Source: Cepaea nemoralis (taxonomy: Eukaryota; Mollusca; Gastropoda; Stylommatophora; Helicidae). From it: 64,000 nt of DNA. Each line of letters opens with the position of its first letter. Positions within the stretch are counted from its first letter, which is position 1. The stretch is taken from NCBI GenBank assembly GCA_014155875.1, contig JACEFZ010017824.1:87501-151500 (forward strand), given 5' to 3'. A model generated the notes under the pieces. The model was not told where the DNA came from. It was given only the letters and a program-made list of their open reading frames with translations, and made no database searches. Below, piece by piece: positions 53,343 through 63,192 of this stretch. A program made the position numbers and the translations under genes.

Positions 53343-54355
53343 CGCAGTTCCAACTTCACAGCAACGGGTCGTCCCCATTATGCTCCGTTCCTGTGCCAGT
53401 GAATATCACACAAAATGCTCCCCACTGCCCAATGTGAAAAGTGGAAAAGACAGGAGTCTCGACAAACAACAGCCCGCACAGATACACTGTGCATAATGCC
53501 GCCGCCAGAATGTCAACACACCAGTCCCCCACGAAACACCCAATTCATCTCTGATGGAATCGGCAGTCATTTTCCTATCTGGATGTTTCCTAGATGTTCA
53601 CCTACACAGTCCACGAAAATACAGTTCATCACCGATGGCAGTGGCAGTCAACCAGAAGCCCAGCAGCCACGCATTTCTGCATAAGGCAAAAACCGGTCAA
53701 CTCTGGGACATAGCCACCTGCCATCGCTCCGAACATGCAGTCATGTTAAAAAAAAAACAACAACACTTGGGCAGATTCAAAAGCACTTCACACGAAACAC
53801 ACAGCTCACAGTGTCGCGCCACGCACTCACTCAGTAGCAGGGCGACGGAACCATTAAGCCTCCTTAGTCGCCTCTTACGACATGCATGGTAGGCTACAGT
53901 GTTGCTATTCTTTGCTTCCTTTATGGGCCCCGGCAACACACGGGAATGCAAAGAATACCCTGGACAATGAGCTGACAAGCTGAAAGACATCTAATAGCAG
54001 TGGAAATGTGGTTTCTGGGGAAAATGCAAAGATTACAGTGGACAGATAGAAAAACCAATGAGCAAATCCTACAAGAAGCAGATAAAAACCGTAAATTGGT
54101 TAGAGAAATTACACGTAGGCAGTCACGATTTTTCGGATACGTTATAAGAAGAAATAAGCAAGAGAACTTGGTGACAACAGGCAAGATTTAGAGGAAAAGA
54201 ACAAAGGGAAGGCAGAGAAGTAAATATCTGGATATCTTGGCCAAGTGGCATGGTCGAGAAGAGAACACGGAAGCTGATCTATGACTCTGGTGATCGTGTT
54301 AGATAGCGAAACAAGACCGCCCGCACTTATCGGCATGGCATATGATGATGACAAT
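53225..54355 (+). mobile_element. LINE-A fragment with internal insertion and tandem duplication
   Basis: LINE-A starts near 53225, is interrupted at 53297, and resumes at 53957 ('ACCCTGGAC'). It then steps back to repeat about 75 bp ('CTAATAGCAGTGGAAATGTG') before continuing through 'RQSRFFGYVIRRNKQENLV' to the terminus near 54350. The step-back junction shares TGGACA with both parents. Confidence 0.75.
53297..53944 (-). mobile_element. 648-bp retroposon with (CTAA)n tail and 12-bp duplication
   Basis: Flanked by AATGCAAAGAAT at 53285-53296 and 53945-53956. Read on the minus strand it begins 'CCGTGTGTTGCCGGGGCCC', has 'ATGTCGTAAGAGGCGACTAA' near its start, and ends in about eleven CTAA units (53297-53342 on plus). 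It has no long reading frame and no clear B box. The CTAA tail matches the tail of LINE-S at 56341-56722, so it may be an internally deleted or non-autonomous partner; that link is inference. Confidence 0.78.
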
Positions 54356-54744
54356 GGATAAAACGTTAATAAATATCGATATAATTTCAACACAGATATT
54401 CACATGATAATTCGAAATATGCGCAAGTATTAAAGACCAGAAATTATAGTCTTCATCTGCAAAAAGACCTCAAAATAGCAGTTTAAATCTCATTAATCAA
54501 CGTTATCGATTGTCAGTTACCTTCAAACGATCCTAAATATATTTCGTAAACATAAGTCAACATGAAGGGAGCTGCAGGCGATTGCAAAAGATAGTACGGC
54601 TTGATGTCGATTGACGCAGGATCTGTGCTTCAATGGGGAATAAAGGACCCAAAAAAAAAGAGAGGGGAAAGGAAGTTAACATGTCCAGATATTATATCCG
54701 GATACATTAATTATCCAAGCATGGCCGTCTGACACAAGTCTTGC
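54356..54744. other. No feature recognised
   Basis: 'AAGGGAGCTGCAGGCGATTGCAA' region resembles parts of 20935-20970 weakly; otherwise nothing. Confidence 0.35.
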
Positions 54745-55235
54745 TGGCGAGATCAACATTATTATCATCATTATCATCAAGTGCCTTGCCGGCGTACATG
54801 ACTCTCCACAGATCTCGGTCTTTGGTTTTCTGGATCAACTCTGTTGATGATATTCCTCCACGCCGCCGTCTCAGTCCACCCTGCATCATTTCTCTTGGTC
54901 TGACTCTGCCTCTCTTCCCGTAAACGTTTTCCAGCTGTCACGATGCTCTCTAATGCCTGTCTTCTCATCACATGACCAAAGAAAGCTGTTTGTCTCGTTC
55001 TTACTGTTATATATAATGTTATTATTTCATTAGCCTCTTTCGGGCAGTCGTTGTTAGTTACTTTGGCAGTCCAAGGAATTAGCAATATTCGTCTCAGTAA
55101 CCACATGGCACATCTTTGTTGTTTCCACGCCCTTCCTAATTTGCTCATTTACATTCCAAGATTCACAGCCATACAGCAAAACAGGTTCTATATAGCACTT
55201 CAGCACTCTCTGTCTTACATTCAATGGTAATGATA
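54745..55235 (-). mobile_element. LINE-B C-terminal fragment
   Basis: A 123-codon open frame on the minus strand (54777-55148) includes 'CAMWLLRRILLIPWTAKVTN', 'TRQTAFFGHVMRRQALESI' and 'WTETAAWRNIINRVDPENQ'. It ends in a (GATGAT)-type tail near 54760. This is the best-preserved LINE-B piece. Confidence 0.78.
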
Positions 55236-55557
55236 GTGGTGCGATACAATTTTAAATTGCCTGAATGTGCGACGTCACTGGAAGCTGTTAATTTAAAGTA
55301 CTTGAAAAAATAGTAAAAGTCAAAGGAATCTTGTTGTGTCTTTGTGACCTGCATTTTATGATTTGTAAGTGATATTCATCATCATCATGATCATTTTACT
55401 AAACCAAAGTTGATTGCTCGTTTGTCGTGTAGTCGACGGTAATAGTTGGACGTCTCTCACTGTGACATCTCCGATCAGATCTATGTTATTTTTCCTATTA
55501 TGGCAATTGTGTCCGACTTTATTTAACCCTTTCCCATAAATTTAGCTCACTGTCATT
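55236..55557. other. No feature recognised
   Basis: A short CATCATCATC stretch at 55378-55389 may be a degraded LINE tail; nothing else. Confidence 0.35.
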
Positions 55558-55643
55558 ATTTGTGTGTGTGTGTGTGCGCGCGCGCATGCGTGCGTGCGTG
55601 CGTGCGTGAATGTGTGTGTGTGTATGTGTGTGTGTGTGTGTGT
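55558..55643. repeat. (TG)n/(CG)n microsatellite
   Basis: Alternating purine-pyrimidine TG, CG and TGCG units, of a type able to adopt Z-DNA. Confidence 0.93.
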
Positions 55644-55650
55644 CGCTTTA

Positions 55651-55788
55651 TAACCCTTCTAGGGAACAATTTTCATATTGTTTTATAACCCTTCTGTGGA
55701 CCAATTTTCATATCGTTTTATAACACTCCTGTGGACCAATTTTCATATTGTTTTATAACCTTTCTGTGGACCAATTTTCATATCGTTT
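55651..55788. repeat. 35-bp tandem repeat, four copies
   Basis: The unit holds 'TAACCCTTCTGTGGACCAAT' and 'TTTCATATCGTTTTA'. Confidence 0.9.
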
Positions 55789-55904
55789 TTTTCCCCAAGA
55801 TTAAAAGCTTTTTGTTAGATAATTTCAGTGGAAATAAGGACATGCGCCATTGGCATGACGATAATTAGAAGCCCTAAAACCCCCTCAATGGCTTACAGTT
55901 ATTT

Positions 55905-56125
55905 GCATATCCTTTACAGGACGTCGCAGTCAACCCCTGCATTTTCGATGTTTTGTGATTTCTTGGCAAGATCACGTTCAGTGGTTTCCCATTACATTCT
56001 GAACGACCGACACTCAAACGTTTGTATGGAAACCAGCGCAAGGCGGTCTGCTTCCAAATCTCCCGCAACAGTGTTTCGAACTCGGTATGCAGGAATTTCA
56101 TTCGCAACCCCATCGCCACAGGGCG
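55905..56125 (-). mobile_element. SINE-G copy (near full length)
   Basis: 3' end 'GACGTCCTGTAAAGGATATG' and head 'CCCTGTGGCGATGGGGTTGC' on the minus strand. Confidence 0.78.
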
Positions 56126-56207
56126 AGCCACAAGACTTAAGAACGTGATTATAATAATAATAATTCCCTTTCATCTCAACCAAGATAATAGGGACCTTAT
56201 GGGTTCA

Positions 56208-56830
56208 ATAGTAGAATGGTCTCAGCGGCAAACTGGTTAAGTCGCCAGTCTTAAGCTTCGAGGTTTGTGGGTTCGATTCTAGTCTTCATCGTACGATTCA
56301 TGCGTGCAGTTTTCTGGGAGACTCATGGGGGTCGTCGCTGTTTTAATTTTCGTGCCAGGACATGCGGGTATGCAAGGAAATGAGCAGGCTGACCGGCTTG
56401 CAGGTAAGGCTACTGTGGAGGGCGGACGAGGCATGGACCAGGCTGATATAGTGAATGCTCTTCGAGAAATCAGTCGTCAGCGAGAACCAAGTGATGACTA
56501 TGAATCTACATCCATGGTCAGATTGTGTGAACAGCAAGTTAAAAGAGGTGTGGTCAAATAAGAACACTACGCAGGAAGCCAAAGAAGATTAATAAACCAA
56601 CACAGAACTGGTGTCGTTAGCGGCTACACGCTGCGGGATTTGCTGAGGAGGGGATCCGAGCACTTATGGACTGAATGGTTCGATGTGCAGTGAGAACGAT
56701 CTGTCGACTAACTAGCTAACTAGCTGGAGCTACGGAGTTCGTGCTTTATGCGATACTTTCGACAGACCGTCCCGCGGAAAGAGACCGAGCTATATGGGAG
56801 ACAACTCGGTGAAATGAAGTCCACCCAATT
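56208..56830 (+). mobile_element. SINE-J copy split by LINE-S
   Basis: SINE-J head with perfect B-box 'GGTTCGATTCTAGTC' and 'GGGGGTCGTCGCTG' ends at 56340. The rest resumes 'GGAGCTACGGAGTTCGTGC' at 56726 and ends 'ACTCGGTGAAATGAAGTCC'. Confidence 0.82.
56341..56722 (+). pseudogene. LINE-S 3' end encoding a C-terminal RNase H remnant
   Basis: The frame from 56342 reads 'VPGHAGMQGNEQADRLAGKA', the conserved end of the RNase H domain carried by some LINE polyproteins (VPGHxGxxGNExAD). It continues about 90 residues with one in-frame TAA (56559-56561) before 'RLINQHRTGVVSGYTLRDLL' and a stop at 56690. The tail is CTAA/CTAG units (56706-56722). It lies inside SINE-J, with GCTG at both borders. 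Truncated at 5' and not functional. Confidence 0.8.
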
Positions 56831-57180
56831 GTAGAATTATACAATTAGTCACGTGTACAGTGTGTTTTCTAAAACACCAAAACCTTCAAGTCATAACGTG
56901 CCAAGAAGTGAAAATATTATATTCCTTTCACAATAACCCTAGCACATACAACGATATCGTGCCTTGGCAATGACTTGGTTGTGGGTGGGCTTCACAGTTA
57001 CCCGGTAGGACTTCATGACTCGATACAAATAGTTTGGTCGCCAAGCACATGTGAATCATCACATTTCAGTGCGTGACTTCAGATAAGATGTGCCTGTTCA
57101 ACTTCGAGTCCTAGGGTTTATATGTAACTTTTTAATACTATCTTCTATTATCGCTTTGACCTTAAAGCCTTTTACGTCAT
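56831..57180. other. No feature recognised
   Basis: No supported gene or repeat. Confidence 0.4.
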
Positions 57181-57193
57181 AATATGGAACAGT

Positions 57194-59174
57194 CTTCTTC
57201 TTCTTCTTCTTCTTCAGCATTCCGAGCCATTGAGGTTCTTTGCTGCAAATACAATCTGTCTCCATTCGTCTCTCTGGTGGACCTTCTCTTGCCAGTCGTT
57301 GATTCCAAGTGCTTGTAGGTCTGTATGTATATTATCTCTCCACCGCCTTCTTGGTCTACCTCGGGGTCTACGGTCATTTATTTCCTGAGTGTAAGCGAGT
57401 TTTGTTTCCCTATTATCTTCCATTCTTTCTATATGCCCCAGCCATTGTAGTCTATTAGCCTTCATGATACCAGTGATTAGCGGGGACTTAAACAAATCAT
57501 AAATGTCTTTGTTACTTCTTCTTTTCCACTCTCCACTTTGTGTATCCCTAATGGGTCCAAAGATGCGTCTTAAAATTTTGTTCTCAAAGGTTTGTAACAA
57601 GGCTTCGTCTCCTTTCGTTGTACTCCAGGTTTCAGAGCCATACAGCACAACTGGTCTGATCAGTGTTTTGTATATTGTGATTTTGGTGTTACGAGATAGC
57701 GCCTTTGATTTTAGTAGATGTTGTAGTGCATAGTATATCTTATTTCCAGAGTTGATTCTAGTTTGTATTTCTTCCCTTATGATGTTGGAGCAGTTGAAGA
57801 TTGTACCCAGGTATTTGTATGTTTCCGTTCTTTTAATGGTCATATTATCTATTTGTATGTGGCCAGAGTTTTTAGCCATTCCGTCTCTTGAAATTACCAT
57901 ATATTCTGTCTTATCTTGGTTGATAACCAGCCCCATCTGTTGGGCTTTTTCCTTTAAGTGAGTCAATATTTCTAATGTCTTTTGTTCACTTTGCCCTATA
58001 ATATCTATATCATCTGCATAACCAAGCAGCTTGGATGTTCCTCCAATATCACATTCCTCCTTTACCTTCCTTACAACTTTCTCTAGAGCCAGATTGAAGA
58101 GTAGCGGCGATAGTGCATCACCCTGTTTCAAGCCAGATGTTATTTGGAAGGGGTCTGATTTCCTGCCTTTATATGTTACTATATTATAAGTATCTTCCAT
58201 GCATAGTTTGGTCATGTTAATTAACTTCCTTGGTATTCCAAATTCCTGCATAACATTCCATAGACTATTCCTATGGACACTATCATAAGCCTTTTTAAAA
58301 TCCACAAAAATGTTATGGAGATCTCTTTTATATTCCCAATGTTTCTCGGCTATTTGTCGTAAGATAAATATCTGATCTATTGTTGATCTGTTTTGTCTAA
58401 AACCCGCCTGGTAGTCACCTAATATGTCTTCTGAATATGGTTTTAGTCTATTTAGTAATACTGCAGGATAGTATCTTATAGCTTGTGGACAGTAGTGATA
58501 TTCCTCTATAATTTCCACATTGGAACTTGTCTCCTTTCTTAAAGATAGGTATCAATAATGACTCTTTCCAGTCATGGGGTAATTCTTCTGTCCTCCAGAT
58601 TTTTATTATTAGTTCGTATAGCTTTAGATGTAATGCATGGCCACCTGCCTTTATAAATTCAGCAGCAATTCCATCAGTCCCAGTTGCCTTATTGTTTTTA
58701 AGTCGTGTGATTACATATAGGATTTCTTCAAATGTAGGTTCTTCAATTTGTGGTTCGCATGTTAGAACCTCTTCCTGTGGGAAAATGTTACTTGGAGCTT
58801 CACAATTTAGTAATTCAATAAAATATTCTTTCCATGTGTTGCACATTTCTTCATTGGTATTTATCATATTCCATTTTTGTCTTTTAAACCATATGTGTTT
58901 TGTTGGTGCCCTCGTTTCATTGACTTCAGTACTTTAAAAAACTTTCTGGATTCATTTTTCTGGTGATTAGTTTCCATATCTTTGATTATATTACTCATAT
59001 ATTCTCGCTTCTGCTGTCTGACTATTTTTGTAGCCTCTTTACATTCATTTCTATAATGCTCTTCCTTTTGGATGTTATTGATGTCATTTAACCATACATG
59101 TCTGGCATTCTTCTTCTTAGTGACTGCTTCTTCACATTTTTGATTGAACCATCTGTTCTTTCTATGCGTGGTTG
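57194..59174 (-). mobile_element. LINE-D, young 5'-truncated copy with perfect target-site duplication
   Basis: The 1981-bp insertion is flanked by AATATGGAACAGT at 57181-57193 and 59175-59187. The 3' end is a (GAA)n tail (57194-57216). The 5' truncation falls in the region between endonuclease and reverse transcriptase. Perfect duplications and only a couple of frameshifts argue for recent insertion. A second, tiny LINE-D end is at 25396-25460. Confidence 0.92.
57214..58867 (-). pseudogene. RTE-like reverse transcriptase of LINE-D, frameshifted
   Basis: Two overlapping frames (58867-58448 and 58518-57214) cover most of a non-LTR reverse transcriptase. The upstream frame has 'NNKATGTDGIAAEFIKAG' and 'IPIFKKGDKFQCGNYRGIS'. 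After a frameshift near 58470 the second frame continues 'RLKPYSEDILGDYQAGFR', 'VDFKKAYDSVHRN', 'GLKQGDALSPLLFNLALE', the catalytic 'LGYADDIDIIG', then 'YLGTIF', 'PVVLYGSETW', 'WLGHIERME' and 'RPRGRPRRRWRDNIHTDL'. The end is 'NGSEC' and a stop. A further shift lies near 58870, where 'KDKNGI' meets a stop. The endonuclease domain is absent because of 5' truncation. Block order is that of RTE-like elements; the exact clade is not fixed. Confidence 0.88.
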
Positions 59175-59204
59175 AATATGGAACAGTGCTTTAGGAAATA
59201 AGTA

Positions 59205-59490
59205 CATACATGCATGCACACACACACACACATACACATACACACACATACACGCACACACATGTATAACTGTGTGAGTGTGTGGTGTATGTGTGAGTCG
59301 TTATTTGCCCATGTATGTGTGTATGCATGTGTAGGTAGATCGGTAGATAAGAAGGTATGTAGATAGGCAGACAGGCAGGCAGGTAGGTAGGTAGGTGGGT
59401 AGGTAGGTAGGTAGGTAGGTAGGTAGGTTGGTAGGTAGGTAGGTAGGCAGGCATGCAGATAGTTAGGTAGGTAGGTACATACTTACGTAC
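59205..59490. repeat. (CA)n/(TG)n and (GTAG)n compound microsatellite
   Basis: CA and TG runs at 59213-59310, then GTAG/GCAG units at about 59330-59490. Confidence 0.92.
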
Positions 59491-59689
59491 GTATCTAGGT
59501 GTGTATGCGTGCCTCTAAGTATGTAGAAGGTTGGGAGTCTGAAATATTAGATCTTTATATATTCTAGGTTATGAAATTAAGAGGCAAGTTCATCGGTTGC
59601 CTGCCTAAACGTTATTACGTCACACAAATCTAAAAATTATCAGTTACCAATGTTTCGAACTGGACTCGGTAAAAGAGCTGCTCGAGTAA

Positions 59690-60345
59690 CAAACACGTGT
59701 ATGGACTTTGTTACTAGTTAACTAGAGAGTATTTGGGTTGTACTGGTTAACCAGAGTGTCTGTGGGCTGTGATAGTTAATCAATGTGCCTATGGGCTGTA
59801 CTACGATTTAACCAGACTGTCTATGTCGTATTTAACCAGGCTGTCTATGGGCTGTACTAGTTAACTAGAGTGTCTACGGCAGTGGTTCTGAACGGGTGGA
59901 AAATTAAGATTATTTCAAGATTGCGTTAATACAAGAACTGATTACTTGATATTGTTTTTCCCTCCATACTTTACGGTTCTGTACTTCTCGCCTTTCTTAA
60001 ATTCGTTTCTATAACATAAGTAGACCCGCAAATCACGTTTTATGCAGACGTCTATTATTAAAAGTGTTATTAACTTTAGCTTCCATTTTTACGTATACTG
60101 TGTAGAGGCGGGGGTGGAATTTATAGGGAGGAAATATGTAAGTGGGGAGGGGTGACATTCCGAACATATGGTGAAGGGGTGCATGGGCCATAAAAGGTTG
60201 AGAACCACTGGTCTACGGGCTGTACTAGTTAATCCGAGTATCTATGGGCTGGACTGATTAACAAGAGTGTCTATGTGCTTTACTCTATTGTCAAACTGTT
60301 TATGAACTGTACTGGAGTGTCTATAGGCTGTACTCTATGGTATCT
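59690..60345. repeat. ~29-bp tandem repeat interrupted by a MITE
   Basis: 'GTCTATGGGCTGTACTAGTT' recurs about every 28-30 bp at 59720-59879 and 60211-60345. The hAT MITE at 59880-60210 inserted into a GTCTACGG variant of the unit. Confidence 0.82.
59880..60210 (-). mobile_element. hAT-type MITE copy 4 (331 bp)
   Basis: Left end CAGTGGTTCTGAACG, right end GGTTGAGAACCACTG. The 8-bp duplication GTCTACGG is at 59872-59879 and 60211-60218. It is G-rich on the plus strand, so inverted relative to copies 1 and 2. Internally it is shorter and more diverged. Confidence 0.92.
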
Positions 60346-61153
60346 ATCCATCCATCATGTACCATGCCGGTAAGCGTGGGCGGTCATGTTCTGCCATCTC
60401 ACTCGATCACCAGAGTCGTGGATCAGTTCCGTGTTTCTGTCTCGACCATGCCACAAGGCCAAGCCATCCAGATACTTGTTTCTAGGTCTTCCCCTTGGTC
60501 TGTTCCCCTCGATCTTACCAGTTGTAACCAAGTTCTCCAAATCATTTCTTCTCATAACATGCCCAAAAAATTGTGACTGTCTACGTCTAATGTCTCTGAT
60601 CAGATTACGATCTTCATTTGTTTCTTGAAGGACTTGTTCATTGGTCTTTCTGGCTGTCCATGGTATTCTTTGCATTTTCCTCAGAAACCACATCTCTACA
60701 GCCATCAGATGTTTTTCAGCCTGGCTGCTCATTGTCCAAGCTTCACATCAATATAAAAGTACAGGTTCTATGTAGCATCTCAACACTCTTTTTCTCGTTT
60801 CAATTGACATCTTTTTATTGGTCAGTATGTTTTTCATCTTGCTAAAGGCTACTTTTGCCATGGCGATTCTTGTTCTAATCTCTTCAAGGCATCTCCCATC
60901 AGATGTTATTACTGTTCCGAGATAATTGTACCTATTCACTTGTTGAAGAATATTCCCATTTACTTGTATATTACACTGTGGTATTTCGTTCTTCCTAGTG
61001 ACGACCATAATCTGTGTCTTTTTACAATTTAATTCTAACCCTTGTTGTTCACTGTGTGTAACAACCGCATCTACTAAATTTTGCAGGTCCTGTTCATTGT
61101 CTGCAATCAAGACTGTATCATCTGCATATCTAATGTTATTTATGCATCGTCCC
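60345..61153 (-). mobile_element. LINE-A, longest contiguous C-terminal part
   Basis: On the minus strand it starts at the reverse transcriptase 'RYADDTVLIADNEQDLQNLV' block, then 'EIPQCNIQVNGNILQQVNR', '[13 protein letters not shown]' and 'RVLRCYIEPVLLY'. After a frameshift near 60740 come 'RKMQRIPWTARKTNEQVLQE', 'RRRQSQFFGHVMRRND' and the terminal 'HAYRHGT'. The tail is (ATGG)n (60345-60356). Upstream the coding homology ('GRCINN') ends exactly where an LTR begins at 61154. Confidence 0.85.
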
Positions 61154-61695
61154 TGTCACCGTCGTAGATCTCTAGGGGATTGAAACTCGGGCTCATACAG
61201 GCAACAAACTCCGTTCAGATACAATCTAGCATCATTTATTTACATGTATATTACAGTACGCTGGCGAAGCGAGTTTTCACAAGCCAGCATTCAGCAAGTT
61301 GCGTATCACAGGAGTTTACAATGAACATGATTAACACAACAACTCTAGCAGCTATCTAAACATATGTATAAGACCCCTAAATACAATTGGGTCTACTATC
61401 AAGTCCCCTTAAGGTAAGCCCTGTTGCTTCCTCGATGTCCAGTCCGTGTCTGTCCTTCCACACGTGTCGCAATCCGACACGGGTGGCAACTCTCTCTGAG
61501 TTTCTCGTGGACCCCGCAATCGGCGGGCCCCATCAGTGTCCACGGGGCTGTGGACACACTGACCGGTCCTTCGAGAAGGCTCTGAATTATTCGAGCCTTC
61601 GAGTGACTCGGTTCTTTCCCTTTAGCTGGAGTTCTATCCCTTCGCCAGTATCTCTTACTTTTATGTTGGTACCGTCCCTATGTGAGGCTGTGACA
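61154..61695 (-). mobile_element. Candidate 3' LTR of a Ty3/Gypsy element
   Basis: The 542-bp segment begins TGTCAC and ends GTGACA on the minus strand, a perfect 6-bp inverted TG...CA terminus. Inside are a TATA-like 'CATAAAAG' near 61660 and an AATAAA near 61234 in minus orientation. A polypurine tract precedes it. It starts where LINE-A coding homology stops. The partner LTR is outside the window, so LTR identity is unconfirmed. Confidence 0.6.
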
Positions 61696-61715
61696 GGAGT
61701 CCCCCTCCCCCTGCT
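61696..61715 (-). promoter_or_regulatory. Polypurine tract preceding the LTR
   Basis: The minus strand reads 'AGCAGGGGGAGGGGGAC' about 3 bp before the TGTCAC terminus, the expected position for the plus-strand primer of an LTR retrotransposon. Confidence 0.6.
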
Positions 61716-63192
61716 TTGATGGGTTCTTATATGGTAATTAGTTCTGTACTAATTCTGTCACAGGATCACATAAAGTCGGTGTTTGTAGTTTGGTGGATAG
61801 TAACTTGGCAACTTACATATCTGCATAACCAACTCATGTATTCTCCCATACACCACTTTAAGATGATTGCTGAAGAGGTTTCTCTCTTCTATGTTCTTAA
61901 ACATGCTTATCTGACCGAAGTTCCGTGACGTTTCCCAGTTCTCTGTGTAAGAGAGTTCTAACAAGACAAATGTCTTGGCTATTTAAGTACACCTGCACAT
62001 CTTGTCTCGTGTGTGTATTTCGATACATTTTTACTTCCGTATGTTGTCTAATGCTGAATATGTAGTTATGCTGTTGTTTTATCACATCTGACTACGTGTT
62101 CCTGTTGGCTTGTTCGTGTATTGACTGGTATGTTGCTGTTTCTAATAAAGTGACTGTACTTTAATTGTTAGTGTTCAGTTTTGAGTTTGTATAAAGTGTG
62201 TGCTCACTCTGTGGTTTATCTCCAAGCGTCACGAGTTGGGATATCCTTTGTCATGAATTACCCCAATGTGTGTAATGCATGGTCGGGCATTCCAAGCAGT
62301 GGCGCTTAGATGTAGTGTATTAACTATTAAACATGTATCAACAATTAGACAGGTAATACATGTTTACATGAAAGACGCAGACAAATTAAAATAAATACGT
62401 TTTGCGTACAATTTGTCCGCTCAGTATATCGCTCTCTCATTTAATTCATTCACTCTGTCATTCATACATCTTTCATACAAAATAGTATTTTGTTAAAATA
62501 TATAAATAAAGTTGAGGTAAGTATTATTGCCCTTAGAAAAATGGATTAGGCGATATGTTCCCTTTAAGGTAACAAGTACTTTTTGTACGTGTACTCAAAA
62601 AATGGTTTATAATTTAAATGGAAAAAATTGTATAGGAAAAATATTTCACCTATGAGTGGAAATACTTGTAATATTATGGTAGAAAATATACAAGTTATAG
62701 GTTGACATATTTTATATACATAATTAAATACAAGTGTAATACATATTAACTAATAGTAAATTAATTAACTAACTAACTAAATCCAACGATGATGTGTGTG
62801 TTGTCCTCCTGTTGTCCGTGTGTCGTGCCATCAATGTTAACAGATAATCTAGCTGTCACTTGCATGTTGTAATCGAAGTAGTTCTATTCTGGCTGTTTGC
62901 GAAGTTTCTTAGAAATAGCGAGTATGCAGTGTTCTTAATCTTTACAGATGAATGTCAGTTCACTGGTTGAAATCATTTCACAGATATTATGTATCGCTCG
63001 GATTGTTTTTAACACCTTGGCAATTGGTAATATAGGGTTCTCAAAGTGTCATGTTCGTGGGTGTTGTACGTAACCTATTCACTTGGGCGTTGATACTTCT
63101 GAATGAAAGTTCTCTAGTAGGTGTAGAGGTACACTGTTCTATGCAACAGACTAAAATATCACAGCTTCTTATATGGCGAATACTTAATGTGC
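61716..63192. other. Gypsy 3' internal region without visible integrase
   Basis: About 1.5 kb between the RNase H frame and the polypurine tract has only short frames. I could not find an HHCC zinc finger or integrase core in any minus frame. On the plus strand 'GGCTATTTAAGTACACC' (about 61977-61993) and an AATAAA at about 62143 could be an unrelated LTR-like promoter/polyadenylation pair, but I found no clear ends. 62310-62780 is AT-rich. Confidence 0.45.

Noticed and set aside
53415..53990. Overlapping 89-112 codon frames as host genes
   Set aside because: They lie inside the 648-bp retroposon bounded by a 12-bp duplication and do not look coding.
57503..58937. Plus-strand frames of 69-136 codons
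   Set aside because: Antisense shadows of the LINE-D reverse transcriptase.
61387..61719. 110-codon plus-strand frame
   Set aside because: Antisense to the candidate LTR; no domain seen.
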